Assembly: GCF_003234085.1 (NCBI RefSeq)
Contig: NZ_QKSD01000010.1
Span: 1 to 64,000 of the forward strand
Direction: 5' to 3'
Source: Curtobacterium sp. MCPF17_052
GTDB taxonomy: Bacteria; Actinomycetota; Actinomycetes; Actinomycetales; Microbacteriaceae
Length of the DNA stretch: 64,000 nucleotides
How positions within the stretch are numbered: the first letter of the stretch is position 1; each line of letters opens with the position of its first letter. A model generated the notes under the pieces. The model was not told the origin of the DNA, ran no database searches, and worked only from the letters and a program-made list of their open reading frames with translations. A program made the translations under genes and the position numbers. This document shows positions 47,456-55,931 of the stretch, one piece after another.

Positions 47456-50400
47456 TCAGCCCTGCGGGGCGCTGCTGCCCTCCGCGGCGATGGCGGCCTC
47501 GATGGCCTCCTGCAGCTGCTTGTCGGCCTCGGCCGCCGCGACCAGGTCGTTGTCGGCGTACGCCTGCTCGCGAGCCCGGAGTGCCTTGTCGGCGTCGGAG
47601 AGGGCCTGCTGCACGTCGGGGTCCGTGCTGCCCGCGGACGAACCACCCGTGGCGCCACCCGTCGCACCGCCGGTGGAGCTGCCACCGGTCGAGCTGCCAC
47701 CGGTCGACGCGTCCGACCCGGTGTCCGCCGAGTCCGAACCGGATGCGGCACCGGAGTCACCCGCGGCCGCCCCGGAGTTGCCGCCGAAGAGCTCGTCGAG
47801 TGCCTGGTCGAGGGTGTCCTCGAACGCGATCTTGTCGCCGAAGGCCACCAGGACCTTCTGCAGCAGCGGGTACGAACCACTCGAGGTGGACTGCACGTAC
47901 ACCGGCTGGACGTACAGGAAGCCACCGCCCACCGGCAGGGTCAGCAGGTTGCCCTGCTTCACCGTGCTGTTCCCGCGCTTCAGGATGTTGAGCTCCTGCG
48001 ACACGGTCGGGTCCGAGTTGAACAGGTTCTGCACCTGGGACGGCCCGGGGATGCTGTCGGTCTTCGGGATCGTCAGCAGCGTCAGCTTGCCGTAGCCCTT
48101 GCCCTTCTTGCCCTTGCCCGCCCCACTGGCGTCCGACCCGACGGCCAGGTAGCCGGTCAGGACGTTCCGGGCGTTCGACGACGAGTTCTGCTTCGGGATG
48201 TACGTGCTGTAGAGCGAGTACGCCGTGCCGGAGCCGGGGACCTTCATCGTCAGGTAGTACGGGTCCTGCTGATCCGGGTTCGTCGCGGTGGTCTGCGTCC
48301 CGAGCGCGTTCGTCGTGGTCGTGTTCGTCCCCGAGCCGGAGCCGGCCGAGTCGGAGTCACCCGCGCTCGTCGACGTCGAGGTCGGGTCGACCGGGGTCGT
48401 CCACGCGTCGTCGCCCGAGTAGAACGAGTTGGCGTTGGTGACGTGGTAGGTGCCGAGGATGCTGCGCTGGACCTTGAACAGGTCCGTCGGGTAGCGGACG
48501 TGGGACAGCAGGTCGGCGCTCATCGAGGAGACCGGCTGCAGCGACGTCGGGAAGATCTTCTGCCAGGTCTTCAGCACCGGATCAGTGGTGTCCCAGGCGT
48601 AGAGCGTGACCTTGCCCGTGTACGCGTCGACCGTGGCCTTGACCGAGTTCCGGATGTAGTTCACCTGGTCGGTGCGGAAGCTGCCGGTGTCGGTGCCGTT
48701 GATGCTGTCCGTCATGCTCTGGCTCTGCGAGTACGGGTACGCGTTGCTCGTGGTGTACCCGTCGACGACCCACTGGATGCGGTTGTCGACGATCGCCGGG
48801 TAGGCGTCCTTGTCGAGCTTCAGGTAGGGCGCGACCTTGCCGACGCGCTGCACCGGGTCACGGTCGTAGAGGATCTGCGAGTCCGCGTTCACGGCGTTCG
48901 AGAGCAGGATCTGCTCGGACTGGAACTTGGCTGCGTAGACCAGACGGTTGAAGAAGTTGCCGATCGTCGGACCACCGTCGGCCGCGTAGGTCGTGGTCGC
49001 GTTGCCGTCGTTGTCGTCCGATCCGGACGGGTAGTCCAGCTCGACGTCCTTGGTGCCCTTCGGCGCCCCGACGATCGAGTACGCGGGCGAGTTCTCACCG
49101 AAGTACACGCGCGGCTGGTACTTGCCGAGGTCGCCGCCGGCGGGGATGCCCGACTCGATGAAGACCGGCTTGCCGTCGCTGGCACGCTGGTTGCCGTACG
49201 CCGCGACGACGCCGTAGCCGTGGGTGTAGACGAACGTGCGGTTGTACTGCGTCGCCGACGAGCCCAGCCCGTCGAGGTCGATGTCGCGGACGGCCAGGAC
49301 GGTGTCCTCGGTCTTCCCGTCGACCTGGTAGCGGTCGACGTCCAGCTGATCCGGGAACTGGTAGTACTGCCGGTACTGCTGCAGCTGGCTGTACGTGTCC
49401 GCGACGATCTTCGGGTCGATGATGCGGATGTTCGCAGTGGTCTGGGCGTCCTCCGAGAGCGCACCCGACGTCGCCGTGGTGGTCGCGTCGTAGTCGCGTT
49501 CCTTGACGCCCGCGACGTCGTAGGCGTCCCTGGTGGCGTCGATGTTCCGTTGGATGAACGCCGACTCGAACGACCGCTCGCTCGGTGCGACCTGGAGGCG
49601 CTGGACGATCCACGGGTAGATGCCGCCGATGACGATCGCCGCGACCAGGAGCAGGCCCGTGCCGACGATCGAGATGCGCCAGCGGCCGATGACCGCCGTC
49701 ACGATGAACAGGATCGCCACGATCGCGGCGATGCCGGCCATGATCTCGCGACCCGGGATGGTCGCGTTCACCTCGGTGTACTGCGCACCGGTGATCAGCG
49801 AGTTGTCCTTGGTCAACGCGGCGTACTGGTCGAGCCACAGGCTGGCTGCCTGCAGGGCGATGTAGACGCCTGCCGTGACCGCGAGCTGGACACGGGCGGC
49901 ACGCGAGATCCGGACCTCGCGGCCACCGAAGCGGAGCGCCCCGTACAGGTACGTGGCGGCCAGGGCGGCGAGCCCGGCGATCAGGACGACCGCGGACGAG
50001 TACGCCACGACGGCACGCCAGAACGGCAGCTCGAAGACGTAGAAGCCGATGTCCAGACCGAACTGCGGGTCCGTCTTGCCGAAGGGCGTGCGGTTGAAGT
50101 ACTCCAGCACCATGCTCCAGCGCGGGGCCGTCGCGAGACCGGCGAAGACGCCGAGCACCGCGGGGATGCCGAGCATGACGACGCGGCGCAGCGGTTCGAT
50201 GACCTGCTGGTAGCGGTCGAGCTGCGAGTTGAGCTTCGCGTAGACCGGACGGAACCGGAAGGCGAGCGTGATGCTCAGCCACACCGGGACCGCCATGCCC
50301 AGGAACCCGGCGACGAACATCGCCGTCCCGGCGAGCCACCTGGTGGTCAGGACCCGCTCGAACCCGAGCTGCGTGAACCACGCGTAGTCGGTGTAGAGGC

Positions 50401-50506
50401 TGGCGAAGATGAAGAAGCCGATCACCAGTGCGGCCAGCACGATGATCGTGACCACGATCGGGACTCGCGGCGAGCGCCGTCCCGCGGTGGTCGAGGGGTT
50501 CGTCAC
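47456..50506 (-). CDS. UPF0182 family membrane protein
   Basis: The 1016-residue protein has about seven transmembrane segments in its first 300 residues, then a large outside domain (about 300-850) and a Gly/Ser-rich tail with a coiled Ala-rich end (DADKALRAREQAYADNDLVAAAEAD as QALSDADKALRARE). Family marks are DYAWFTQLGF, QFGLDIGFYVFELPFWR and TYLYGALRFGGR. Function unknown. The GTG at 50506 is preceded by CTGGAGC. It faces the PDZ/Lon-type protease gene on the same strand, as in many Actinobacteria. Confidence 0.92.
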   Translation of the reverse strand: MTNPSTTAGRRSPRVPIVVTIIVLAALVIGFFIFASLYTDYAWFTQLGFERVLTTRWLAGTAMFVAGFLGMAVPVWLSITLAFRFRPVYAKLNSQLDRYQQVIEPLRRVVMLGIPAVLGVFAGLATAPRWSMVLEYFNRTPFGKTDPQFGLDIGFYVFELPFWRAVVAYSSAVVLIAGLAALAATYLYGALRFGGREVRISRAARVQLAVTAGVYIALQAASLWLDQYAALTKDNSLITGAQYTEVNATIPGREIMAGIAAIVAILFIVTAVIGRWRISIVGTGLLLVAAIVIGGIYPWIVQRLQVAPSERSFESAFIQRNIDATRDAYDVAGVKERDYDATTTATSGALSEDAQTTANIRIIDPKIVADTYSQLQQYRQYYQFPDQLDVDRYQVDGKTEDTVLAVRDIDLDGLGSSATQYNRTFVYTHGYGVVAAYGNQRASDGKPVFIESGIPAGGDLGKYQPRVYFGENSPAYSIVGAPKGTKDVELDYPSGSDDNDGNATTTYAADGGPTIGNFFNRLVYAAKFQSEQILLSNAVNADSQILYDRDPVQRVGKVAPYLKLDKDAYPAIVDNRIQWVVDGYTTSNAYPYSQSQSMTDSINGTDTGSFRTDQVNYIRNSVKATVDAYTGKVTLYAWDTTDPVLKTWQKIFPTSLQPVSSMSADLLSHVRYPTDLFKVQRSILGTYHVTNANSFYSGDDAWTTPVDPTSTSTSAGDSDSAGSGSGTNTTTTNALGTQTTATNPDQQDPYYLTMKVPGSGTAYSLYSTYIPKQNSSSNARNVLTGYLAVGSDASGAGKGKKGKGYGKLTLLTIPKTDSIPGPSQVQNLFNSDPTVSQELNILKRGNSTVKQGNLLTLPVGGGFLYVQPVYVQSTSSGSYPLLQKVLVAFGDKIAFEDTLDQALDELFGGNSGAAAGDSGAASGSDSADTGSDASTGGSSTGGSSTGGATGGATGGSSAGSTDPDVQQALSDADKALRAREQAYADNDLVAAAEADKQLQEAIEAAIAAEGSSAPQG

Positions 50507-50625
50507 TTGTTGTGCTCCAGACGTGTCGGACCGGCGGCGCCGGCAGGCCGAGCCGTCAGTGCTGACGATCCTATTCGCCCCGGCCGACAGTGAACCTGTG
50601 CCGCGTCTCAGGAAGTCGCCACGTT

Positions 50626-50645
50626 CCTCCCGTCCGGCCGGGAGG
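50626..50645. terminator. Short hairpin with interspersed element
   Basis: CCTCCCG (50626-50632) pairs with CGGGAGG (50639-50645); an exact GGGAGGCCCG copy is at 50640-50649. It follows the PDZ/Lon-type protease stop (50670, minus strand). Confidence 0.5.
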
Positions 50646-50669
50646 CCCGTCCCCCGTCCGACCGGACGC

Positions 50670-51779
50670 TCAGGTCGTGCAGCGCTCCAGACCGGCGGTG
50701 CTGCGGCCGGCGGCGATCGTCTGCAGGTCGGTGACCGCCTGGTCGAGGGTGGAGACGGCGTAGACGTCGAGGCCCGCCGGCACGTGTCCGACGACCTCGT
50801 CGCAGTTCGTCTTCGGCGCGAGGAACACGGTGGCGCCGGCCGCTTCAGCCCCGTAGAGCTTCTGGCGGATCCCGCCGATGGGCCCGACCTCGCCGTCGGC
50901 CGTGATCGTGCCGGTGCCCGCCACGTGTCGGCCGCCGTTGAGCTTGCCCGGCGTGATCTCGTCGATGATCCCGAGCGCGAACATCATGCCGGCCGAGGGG
51001 CCGCCGACATCCTGGAGCCTGATGTCGACGTCGAAGGGGAAGTCGTAGTGCTCGACGACCCCGACGCCGATCAGGGCCGTGCCCTGCTCGGAGCGGGGCG
51101 TCAGCGAGAGCTCGCGGGTCGCGCCGTCACGCTCGACCGTGACCGTCGCGGGCGACGAGGTGCCGTGCTCCGCGACGAGCTCGCGGAGCACCGTCGCGTC
51201 GGCGTTGGTGCGGAGGGACTTCCCGTCGAAGGCGGTCACGACGTCGCCGGTGCGGACCACGCCCTGGGCCGCGGAGCCGTCCTGGATGCTGCCGACCTCG
51301 AGCTCGGTCGGGATCCGGTACCCCTGGTGGATCAGGGCGGCGGCCACGGCGGACTGCTGGGAGTTCGTCATGTCGGCGGCGTCCTGCTTGTTGACCTGGT
51401 CGGTCGAGGTACCGGGCGGGTAGATCGCGCTGGCCGGCACGACCGCCTGCGACTTCGTGAACAGGGCCCGGACGACGCTGGTCCACGAGGGCCGCTCGGT
51501 CGCGGTGCCCTGCACGCTCACCGTGAGCATGTCGAGCGCGCCGGAGGTCGGGTACGTGCGGTGTCCGTCGACCTGGATCAGTTCGACGTCCTTCGCGTCC
51601 TTGCCGGTCCCCTGCCGCTGGGTGCCGATCGTGTTGAACACCGGGCCGGGCATCTCGATGACGTACGGGCTCGGTAGCACGCTCGCGACCAGACCCAGCA
51701 CGACGGCTCCGGCGACGAAGACCCACCCGACCGTCCGCGATCGCGAACGACGACGGGGAGCGGGGGCGAAGAGGGTCAC
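50670..51779 (-). CDS. PDZ/Lon-type membrane protease (YlbL-like)
   Basis: The 369-residue protein has an N-terminal membrane helix (about residues 17-36), a PDZ domain (about 160-225) and a C-terminal Lon-type proteolytic domain with the Ser262/Lys307 dyad (GGPSAGMM and IRQKLYGA). The PDZ and protease sit outside the membrane. The GTG at 51779 is supported by GGAAGGA six bases upstream. It overlaps nothing and precedes UPF0182; substrate unknown. Confidence 0.9.
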   Translation of the reverse strand: MTLFAPAPRRRSRSRTVGWVFVAGAVVLGLVASVLPSPYVIEMPGPVFNTIGTQRQGTGKDAKDVELIQVDGHRTYPTSGALDMLTVSVQGTATERPSWTSVVRALFTKSQAVVPASAIYPPGTSTDQVNKQDAADMTNSQQSAVAAALIHQGYRIPTELEVGSIQDGSAAQGVVRTGDVVTAFDGKSLRTNADATVLRELVAEHGTSSPATVTVERDGATRELSLTPRSEQGTALIGVGVVEHYDFPFDVDIRLQDVGGPSAGMMFALGIIDEITPGKLNGGRHVAGTGTITADGEVGPIGGIRQKLYGAEAAGATVFLAPKTNCDEVVGHVPAGLDVYAVSTLDQAVTDLQTIAAGRSTAGLERCTT

Positions 51780-51869
51780 GCAGGGTCCTTCCGGAGGCTG
51801 TTCGCCCACGGCGCAGCCGTCCGGGCGGATGCCCGGGCCGGTCCCAGGTCCGGGCCCGCGGGCAGCGGT

Positions 51870-51875
51870 TAGCGT
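51870..51875 (+). promoter_or_regulatory. -10 box, leaderless metalloprotease-like gene
   Basis: TAGCGT, 7 bases before the ATG at 51883. Confidence 0.6.
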
Positions 51876-51882
51876 AGTCGGC

Positions 51883-53319
51883 ATGCCTGATGAACCGCAG
51901 CCGGGGCCGGACGACGACTTCCAGGAGATGCTCCGCAAGCTCCTGTCCGGCGAGGGGCAGATCGACCCGTCGCAGCTCGCCGGTGCCGCCGGCCTGCCGA
52001 ACGACCCCGCCGCCGTCGCCGAACTGATGAGCCAACTCCAGCGTGCCGCGCAGACCGGGTCGGACGGCATCGACTTCACGGTGACGGCCGACCGCGCCGC
52101 CGCCATCGCACGGGAGGGCGCCGAGCCGCTCGACCCCGCGACCGCCCAGGCGTCGGCTCAGGCGTTCCAGGTCGCCGCCCTCTGGCTCGACGAGGTGACC
52201 ACGGTGGCGGAGCTGACCGCCACGCCGAGCGTCTACACCCGCGAGCAGTGGGCGAAGGCGACGGCCCCGGTGTGGTCCCAGATCGCCGAACCCGTCGCAT
52301 CGAGCATCGCGACCGCCCTCACCGAGGCCATCGACCAGCGCGCGCCGGAGGAGCTCAAGGCGATGCTCGGCGACGTCTCGAAGGCGATGCGCGGCGTCGG
52401 TGGAGCGCTCTTCGCGATCCAGCTCGGCCAGGTGGTCGGACAGCTCGCGAAAGAGGTCGTGTCCGGTGGGGACGTCGGCGTGCCGCTGCTCGACGAACAG
52501 GTCGCCGCCCTGGTGCCGCAGAACGTCGCCGAGTTCGCCGACGGGCTCGACGTCCCGGTCGACGAGGTCCGCATCTACCTGGCGGTGCGCGAGCTCGCAC
52601 ACGCCCGGCTGTTCCGCTCGGCCCGCTGGCTCCGCCTGCACATCATCTCGTCGATCACCGAGTACGCGAAGGGCGTCCACATCCCGTTCGACCGGGTCGA
52701 GGAATCGCTCTCCGGCATCGACCCGACCGACCAGGAGCAGCTGCGTGACGCGCTGGCCTCCGGAGCGCTCATCCCGCCGCGGACGCCCGAGCAGGACGCT
52801 GCCCTCGCCCGGCTCGAGACGATGCTCGCCCTGGTCGAGGGCTGGGTCGACACCGTCACGGCCGCCGCCACCGCGCGTCTCCCCCGCGCCGGTGCGATCG
52901 CCGAGATGGTCCGGCGCCGCCGTGCCGCGGGTGGTCCCGCAGAGTCGGCGTTCGCCACGCTGGTCGGCCTGGAGCTCCGCCCCCGCCGACTGCGCGAGGC
53001 CGCCGCGATGTGGCAGCGCGTGACCGACGAGCTCGGCGCCGACCAGCGCGATGCGCTCTGGGCCGCGTTCGACCTGGTGCCCGGCTCGGACGACATCGAC
53101 GCTCCGGAGTCGCTCGTCGCCCGGCTGCGGGACCCGTCGCAGTCCGCCGAGGACGACGCGTTCGACCGTGCGCTCGAGGACCTGTTGAACGACGCGACCG
53201 ACGACCGTCCACACGAGGACGAGGCGGGCGGGATCGACGAGACCGGCGAGGACGGCAGCGCCGGTGGCCCGGCTGACGGCCCGACCGGCGGCCCGGTCAG
53301 CGGCCCGCAGCAGCAGTAG
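51883..53319 (+). CDS. Zinc-dependent metalloprotease-like protein (DUF2342)
   Basis: The 478-residue protein matches the actinobacterial DUF2342 family, often called zinc-dependent metalloprotease. The site that aligns with HExxH reads R236-E-L-A-H240, so the first zinc His is missing, as I recall is common in this family. Core helices GGALFAIQLGQVVGQLAKEV and RSARWLRLHI are conserved. An acidic Gly-rich tail follows residue 440. Leaderless start at 51883. Function unknown; it diverges from the PDZ/Lon protease gene. Confidence 0.88.
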   Translation: MPDEPQPGPDDDFQEMLRKLLSGEGQIDPSQLAGAAGLPNDPAAVAELMSQLQRAAQTGSDGIDFTVTADRAAAIAREGAEPLDPATAQASAQAFQVAALWLDEVTTVAELTATPSVYTREQWAKATAPVWSQIAEPVASSIATALTEAIDQRAPEELKAMLGDVSKAMRGVGGALFAIQLGQVVGQLAKEVVSGGDVGVPLLDEQVAALVPQNVAEFADGLDVPVDEVRIYLAVRELAHARLFRSARWLRLHIISSITEYAKGVHIPFDRVEESLSGIDPTDQEQLRDALASGALIPPRTPEQDAALARLETMLALVEGWVDTVTAAATARLPRAGAIAEMVRRRRAAGGPAESAFATLVGLELRPRRLREAAAMWQRVTDELGADQRDALWAAFDLVPGSDDIDAPESLVARLRDPSQSAEDDAFDRALEDLLNDATDDRPHEDEAGGIDETGEDGSAGGPADGPTGGPVSGPQQQ

Positions 53320-53326
53320 TCGTCCC

Positions 53327-53355
53327 GGACGGGAGGCGCGTCCCGCCTCCCGTCC
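53327..53355. terminator. Hairpin after the metalloprotease-like gene
   Basis: GGACGGGAGGCG (53327-53338) pairs perfectly with CGCCTCCCGTCC (53344-53355) around CGTCC, a variant of the interspersed element. It begins 7 bases after the stop codon. Confidence 0.75.
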
Positions 53356-53437
53356 ACACCCGCCGGTCCGCCGGGGGTTCTCCACAGATCGCGCTGCCCG
53401 CCGCCGCCGGAGTCCGTGGTGCGCCAGCGTTGACGAC

Positions 53438-54322
53438 ATGGGCATCCGCATCGATCCGTCGCTCGAGTTCGTGTGGCGCGACCCGTGCACCGTGCAGCTC
53501 GGGGTCGACCCGCCACGCGCCGTGGTGCCGGTCCCGACCACGGCCGAGGAACGGTTCCTCTGCGCGCTGCGACGCGAGACCGCCCGTGACGTGATGGCGG
53601 GGCTCGCTCGGAGCGTCGGGTGCGCACCGGCCGCCGCCGCACGCGTCCTGGGTGACGCTGCCGCCGCGGTCGTCGACATGCTGCCGGAACCCCTCGCCCG
53701 GGTCGAGGTCGCCGGGGCCGGTCCCCTCGCGGACGAACTCGACCGGATGCTCACCGGGGACGGTGTGACCGTCGTCCGGACCCTCACACCGCGGGGCGGG
53801 CCGGTGCCCGAGCCGGACCCGCCTCCGGCGCTGGCGGTCCTCGTCGCCGACCACGTCACTGATCCGACGGTCCGCGCGGCCTGGACCCGGCGCTCGGTGC
53901 CGCACCTGCCGGTCGTGGTCGGGGACGGCCGGGTGCGCGTCGGGCCGTTCCTGGTGCCGGGAGCCGGCCCGTGCCTCCAGTGCGTGGAGCTCGAGCGCAC
54001 CGATGCGGACCCCGCGTGGCCGGCGATCGCGGCGCAGGTGTGGGGGCGACCGGCGGCGGCGCTGTCACCGTGGCGCGCGGCGACCGTCGCGGCGACGGTG
54101 ACCCGTTCGGTCCTCGACCGACTCCCCCTGGTGGTGCAGCGGCCGGACGCCGAGCAGCTGGTGTTCGACCGGACCGACCTGTCGGTCACGCGCCGGTGGG
54201 TCGCTCCGCATCCGCGGTGTGCGTGCCGATCGTTGCCAGGAACCGACTCGCCACCCGGGGTCCGCCCCGTGACGAGCCCTGCGCCGACCACGTCATGGTC
54301 AGGGAACGACGAGCACGGGTGA
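53438..54322 (+). CDS. ThiF/cyclodehydratase-like protein of unknown function
   Basis: The 294-residue protein resembles the E1-like/ocin-ThiF cyclodehydratase family. It has VEVAGAGPLADELDRML (residues ~89-103), the zinc ligands C179-LQ-C182 and C261-A-C263, and a central LVADHVTDP. No Walker-type ATP site is obvious, so activity is doubtful. The last ~24 codons after Cys263 look unconserved. The 3' end overlaps the UvrD2 gene by 137 bases on the opposite strand, including the C261/C263 codons. No obvious precursor peptide is near. Confidence 0.75.
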   Translation: MGIRIDPSLEFVWRDPCTVQLGVDPPRAVVPVPTTAEERFLCALRRETARDVMAGLARSVGCAPAAAARVLGDAAAAVVDMLPEPLARVEVAGAGPLADELDRMLTGDGVTVVRTLTPRGGPVPEPDPPPALAVLVADHVTDPTVRAAWTRRSVPHLPVVVGDGRVRVGPFLVPGAGPCLQCVELERTDADPAWPAIAAQVWGRPAAALSPWRAATVAATVTRSVLDRLPLVVQRPDAEQLVFDRTDLSVTRRWVAPHPRCACRSLPGTDSPPGVRPVTSPAPTTSWSGNDEHG

Positions 54323-55931
54323 TGCCGACGTAGAACAGCCGACGCTCTTCGTCGATGCCGTCGTCGGTGGTCGCGTACGAGATGGGCAGCAACCCCTCGG
54401 CGACGCCGGCGAGCACCACGTGCGGCCACTCCAGGCCCTTCGACGAGTGCAGCGTCGCGAGCGTGACGGCGTCGAGCTCCGGCTCGTGGTGGGTTGCCGC
54501 GCGGTCGACCAGGTCGGCGGTGAACTGCTGCATGGTCGTGCCGGCGGGCGCTGCCTCGGCGAGCTGCATGATCGCCTGCAGGGCCTCCCACTGCTCACGG
54601 ACCGCTCCGGTGCCCTCGGGCGCGGTGCGGGTCCAGCCGCTGATCTGCAGGACGAGCTCCACACGTCGCAGCAGCTCGTCGTCGGTCTGCCGGACCGCCT
54701 CGCCGCGCATGTGGTGCACCGCGAGCTTGACCTCCGGCCGGTCGAAGAAGCGCTTGCCGCCCTGCACCCGGTACGGGATCCCGTTGCGGGCGAGCGCCGA
54801 CTCGATCGCGGCGGACTGTGCGCCGACGCGGAACAGCACCGCACAGTCGCCGTACGCGGCACCGCCGGTCACCAGTTCGGCGATCCGGCGGGCGATGGTC
54901 GCGGCCTCGTCACCGTCGTGCACGCAGGGCAGCACGACCGGGTCGGGTCCGGGCGTGGTCTCCTGCGCGACGAGGTCCAGCGCTCCCGGCTGCCCGCGCA
55001 TCAGGGCGTTCGCGGCGTGCACGACCTCCCGAGTGGACCGGTAGTTCCGCTCGAGCCGGAGGACGGACGCGCGCGGGAACTCCGACCCGAAACCGAGCAG
55101 GTAGCGGCTCGACGCTCCCGTGAACGAGTAGATCGTCTGGCTGGCGTCCCCGACGACGCACAGGTCGTCCCGACCGCCGAGCCAGGCCCGGAGCAGGTCG
55201 TGCTGCACGGGCGAGACGTCCTGGTACTCGTCCACCACGAAGAACCGGTACTGCTGCCGGACGTAGGACGCCACCCGGGGCTCGGACTCCACCATGCCGA
55301 GGGTCAGCAGGAGCACGTCCTCGAAGTCCATCTGTCGGCGGTCGTCCTTGAGCCGCTCGTAGGCGCGCATCAGGTCGACGACCCGCGACGGCGAGGTGTC
55401 CCGTGGCATGGTGCGCTCGGGTGCGGCCGCCTCGTACTCGTCGTAGGTGAGCCGCTGCACCTTCCGCCACTCGACCTCGCCGGCCAGGTCCCGCAGGGTC
55501 GGGGTGTCGACCCGCAGGCCGATCGTGTCGGCCGCGTGCGCGATCACCCGGCCCTTCGACTCCACCAGGCCGGGGGCGTGGCCGCCGACGGTGTCCGGCC
55601 AGAAGTACCCGAGCTGCGACATCGCCGCCGCGTGGAACGTCCGGGCCTGCACGGCTCCGGCGCCCAGGGCACGCAGCCGGGAGCGCAGCTCACCGGCCGC
55701 GCGGGTGGTGAAGGTCAGGGCCAGGACGTGGTTCGGCGAGTAGGTGCCGGTCGCGACGCCGTAGGCGATCCGGTGGGTGATCGCCCGGGTCTTGCCCGTG
55801 CCGGCGCCGGCCAGGACCGCGACCGGCCCGAGGAGCGTCCGGGCGACGGTGCGCTGCTCCGCGTCGAGCGCGGCGAGCAGGGCGTCCGGCGACGGGGTCG
55901 TCGGGTCGGCGGGACCGGCTGCGAGGGTCAC
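54186..55931 (-). CDS. ATP-dependent DNA helicase UvrD2-like
   Basis: The 581-residue SF1A helicase has Walker A AGAGTGKT (residues 41-48), VVDEYQD, SQTIYSFTGA, and ERNYRST; the C-terminal VATLHSSKGLEWP (as LHSSKGLEW) and VGITRARRSL complete the RecA2 set. It unwinds DNA 3'-5'. It lacks an HRDC domain, which mycobacterial UvrD2 has. The GTG at 55931 overlaps the nudC stop as GTGA. Its 3' end overlaps the ThiF-like gene on the other strand. Confidence 0.92.
   Translation of the reverse strand: MTLAAGPADPTTPSPDALLAALDAEQRTVARTLLGPVAVLAGAGTGKTRAITHRIAYGVATGTYSPNHVLALTFTTRAAGELRSRLRALGAGAVQARTFHAAAMSQLGYFWPDTVGGHAPGLVESKGRVIAHAADTIGLRVDTPTLRDLAGEVEWRKVQRLTYDEYEAAAPERTMPRDTSPSRVVDLMRAYERLKDDRRQMDFEDVLLLTLGMVESEPRVASYVRQQYRFFVVDEYQDVSPVQHDLLRAWLGGRDDLCVVGDASQTIYSFTGASSRYLLGFGSEFPRASVLRLERNYRSTREVVHAANALMRGQPGALDLVAQETTPGPDPVVLPCVHDGDEAATIARRIAELVTGGAAYGDCAVLFRVGAQSAAIESALARNGIPYRVQGGKRFFDRPEVKLAVHHMRGEAVRQTDDELLRRVELVLQISGWTRTAPEGTGAVREQWEALQAIMQLAEAAPAGTTMQQFTADLVDRAATHHEPELDAVTLATLHSSKGLEWPHVVLAGVAEGLLPISYATTDDGIDEERRLFYVGITRARRSLTMTWSAQGSSRGGPRVASRFLATIGTHTADAERPTGA

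Noticed and set aside
53438..54322. Biosynthetic cluster for a thiazole/oxazole-modified peptide
   Set aside because: No YcaO, dehydrogenase or precursor peptide gene is visible around the ThiF-like gene.
51127..54591. 1154-residue minus-strand open frame
   Set aside because: Shadow of the metalloprotease-like and ThiF-like genes; no domain resemblance.
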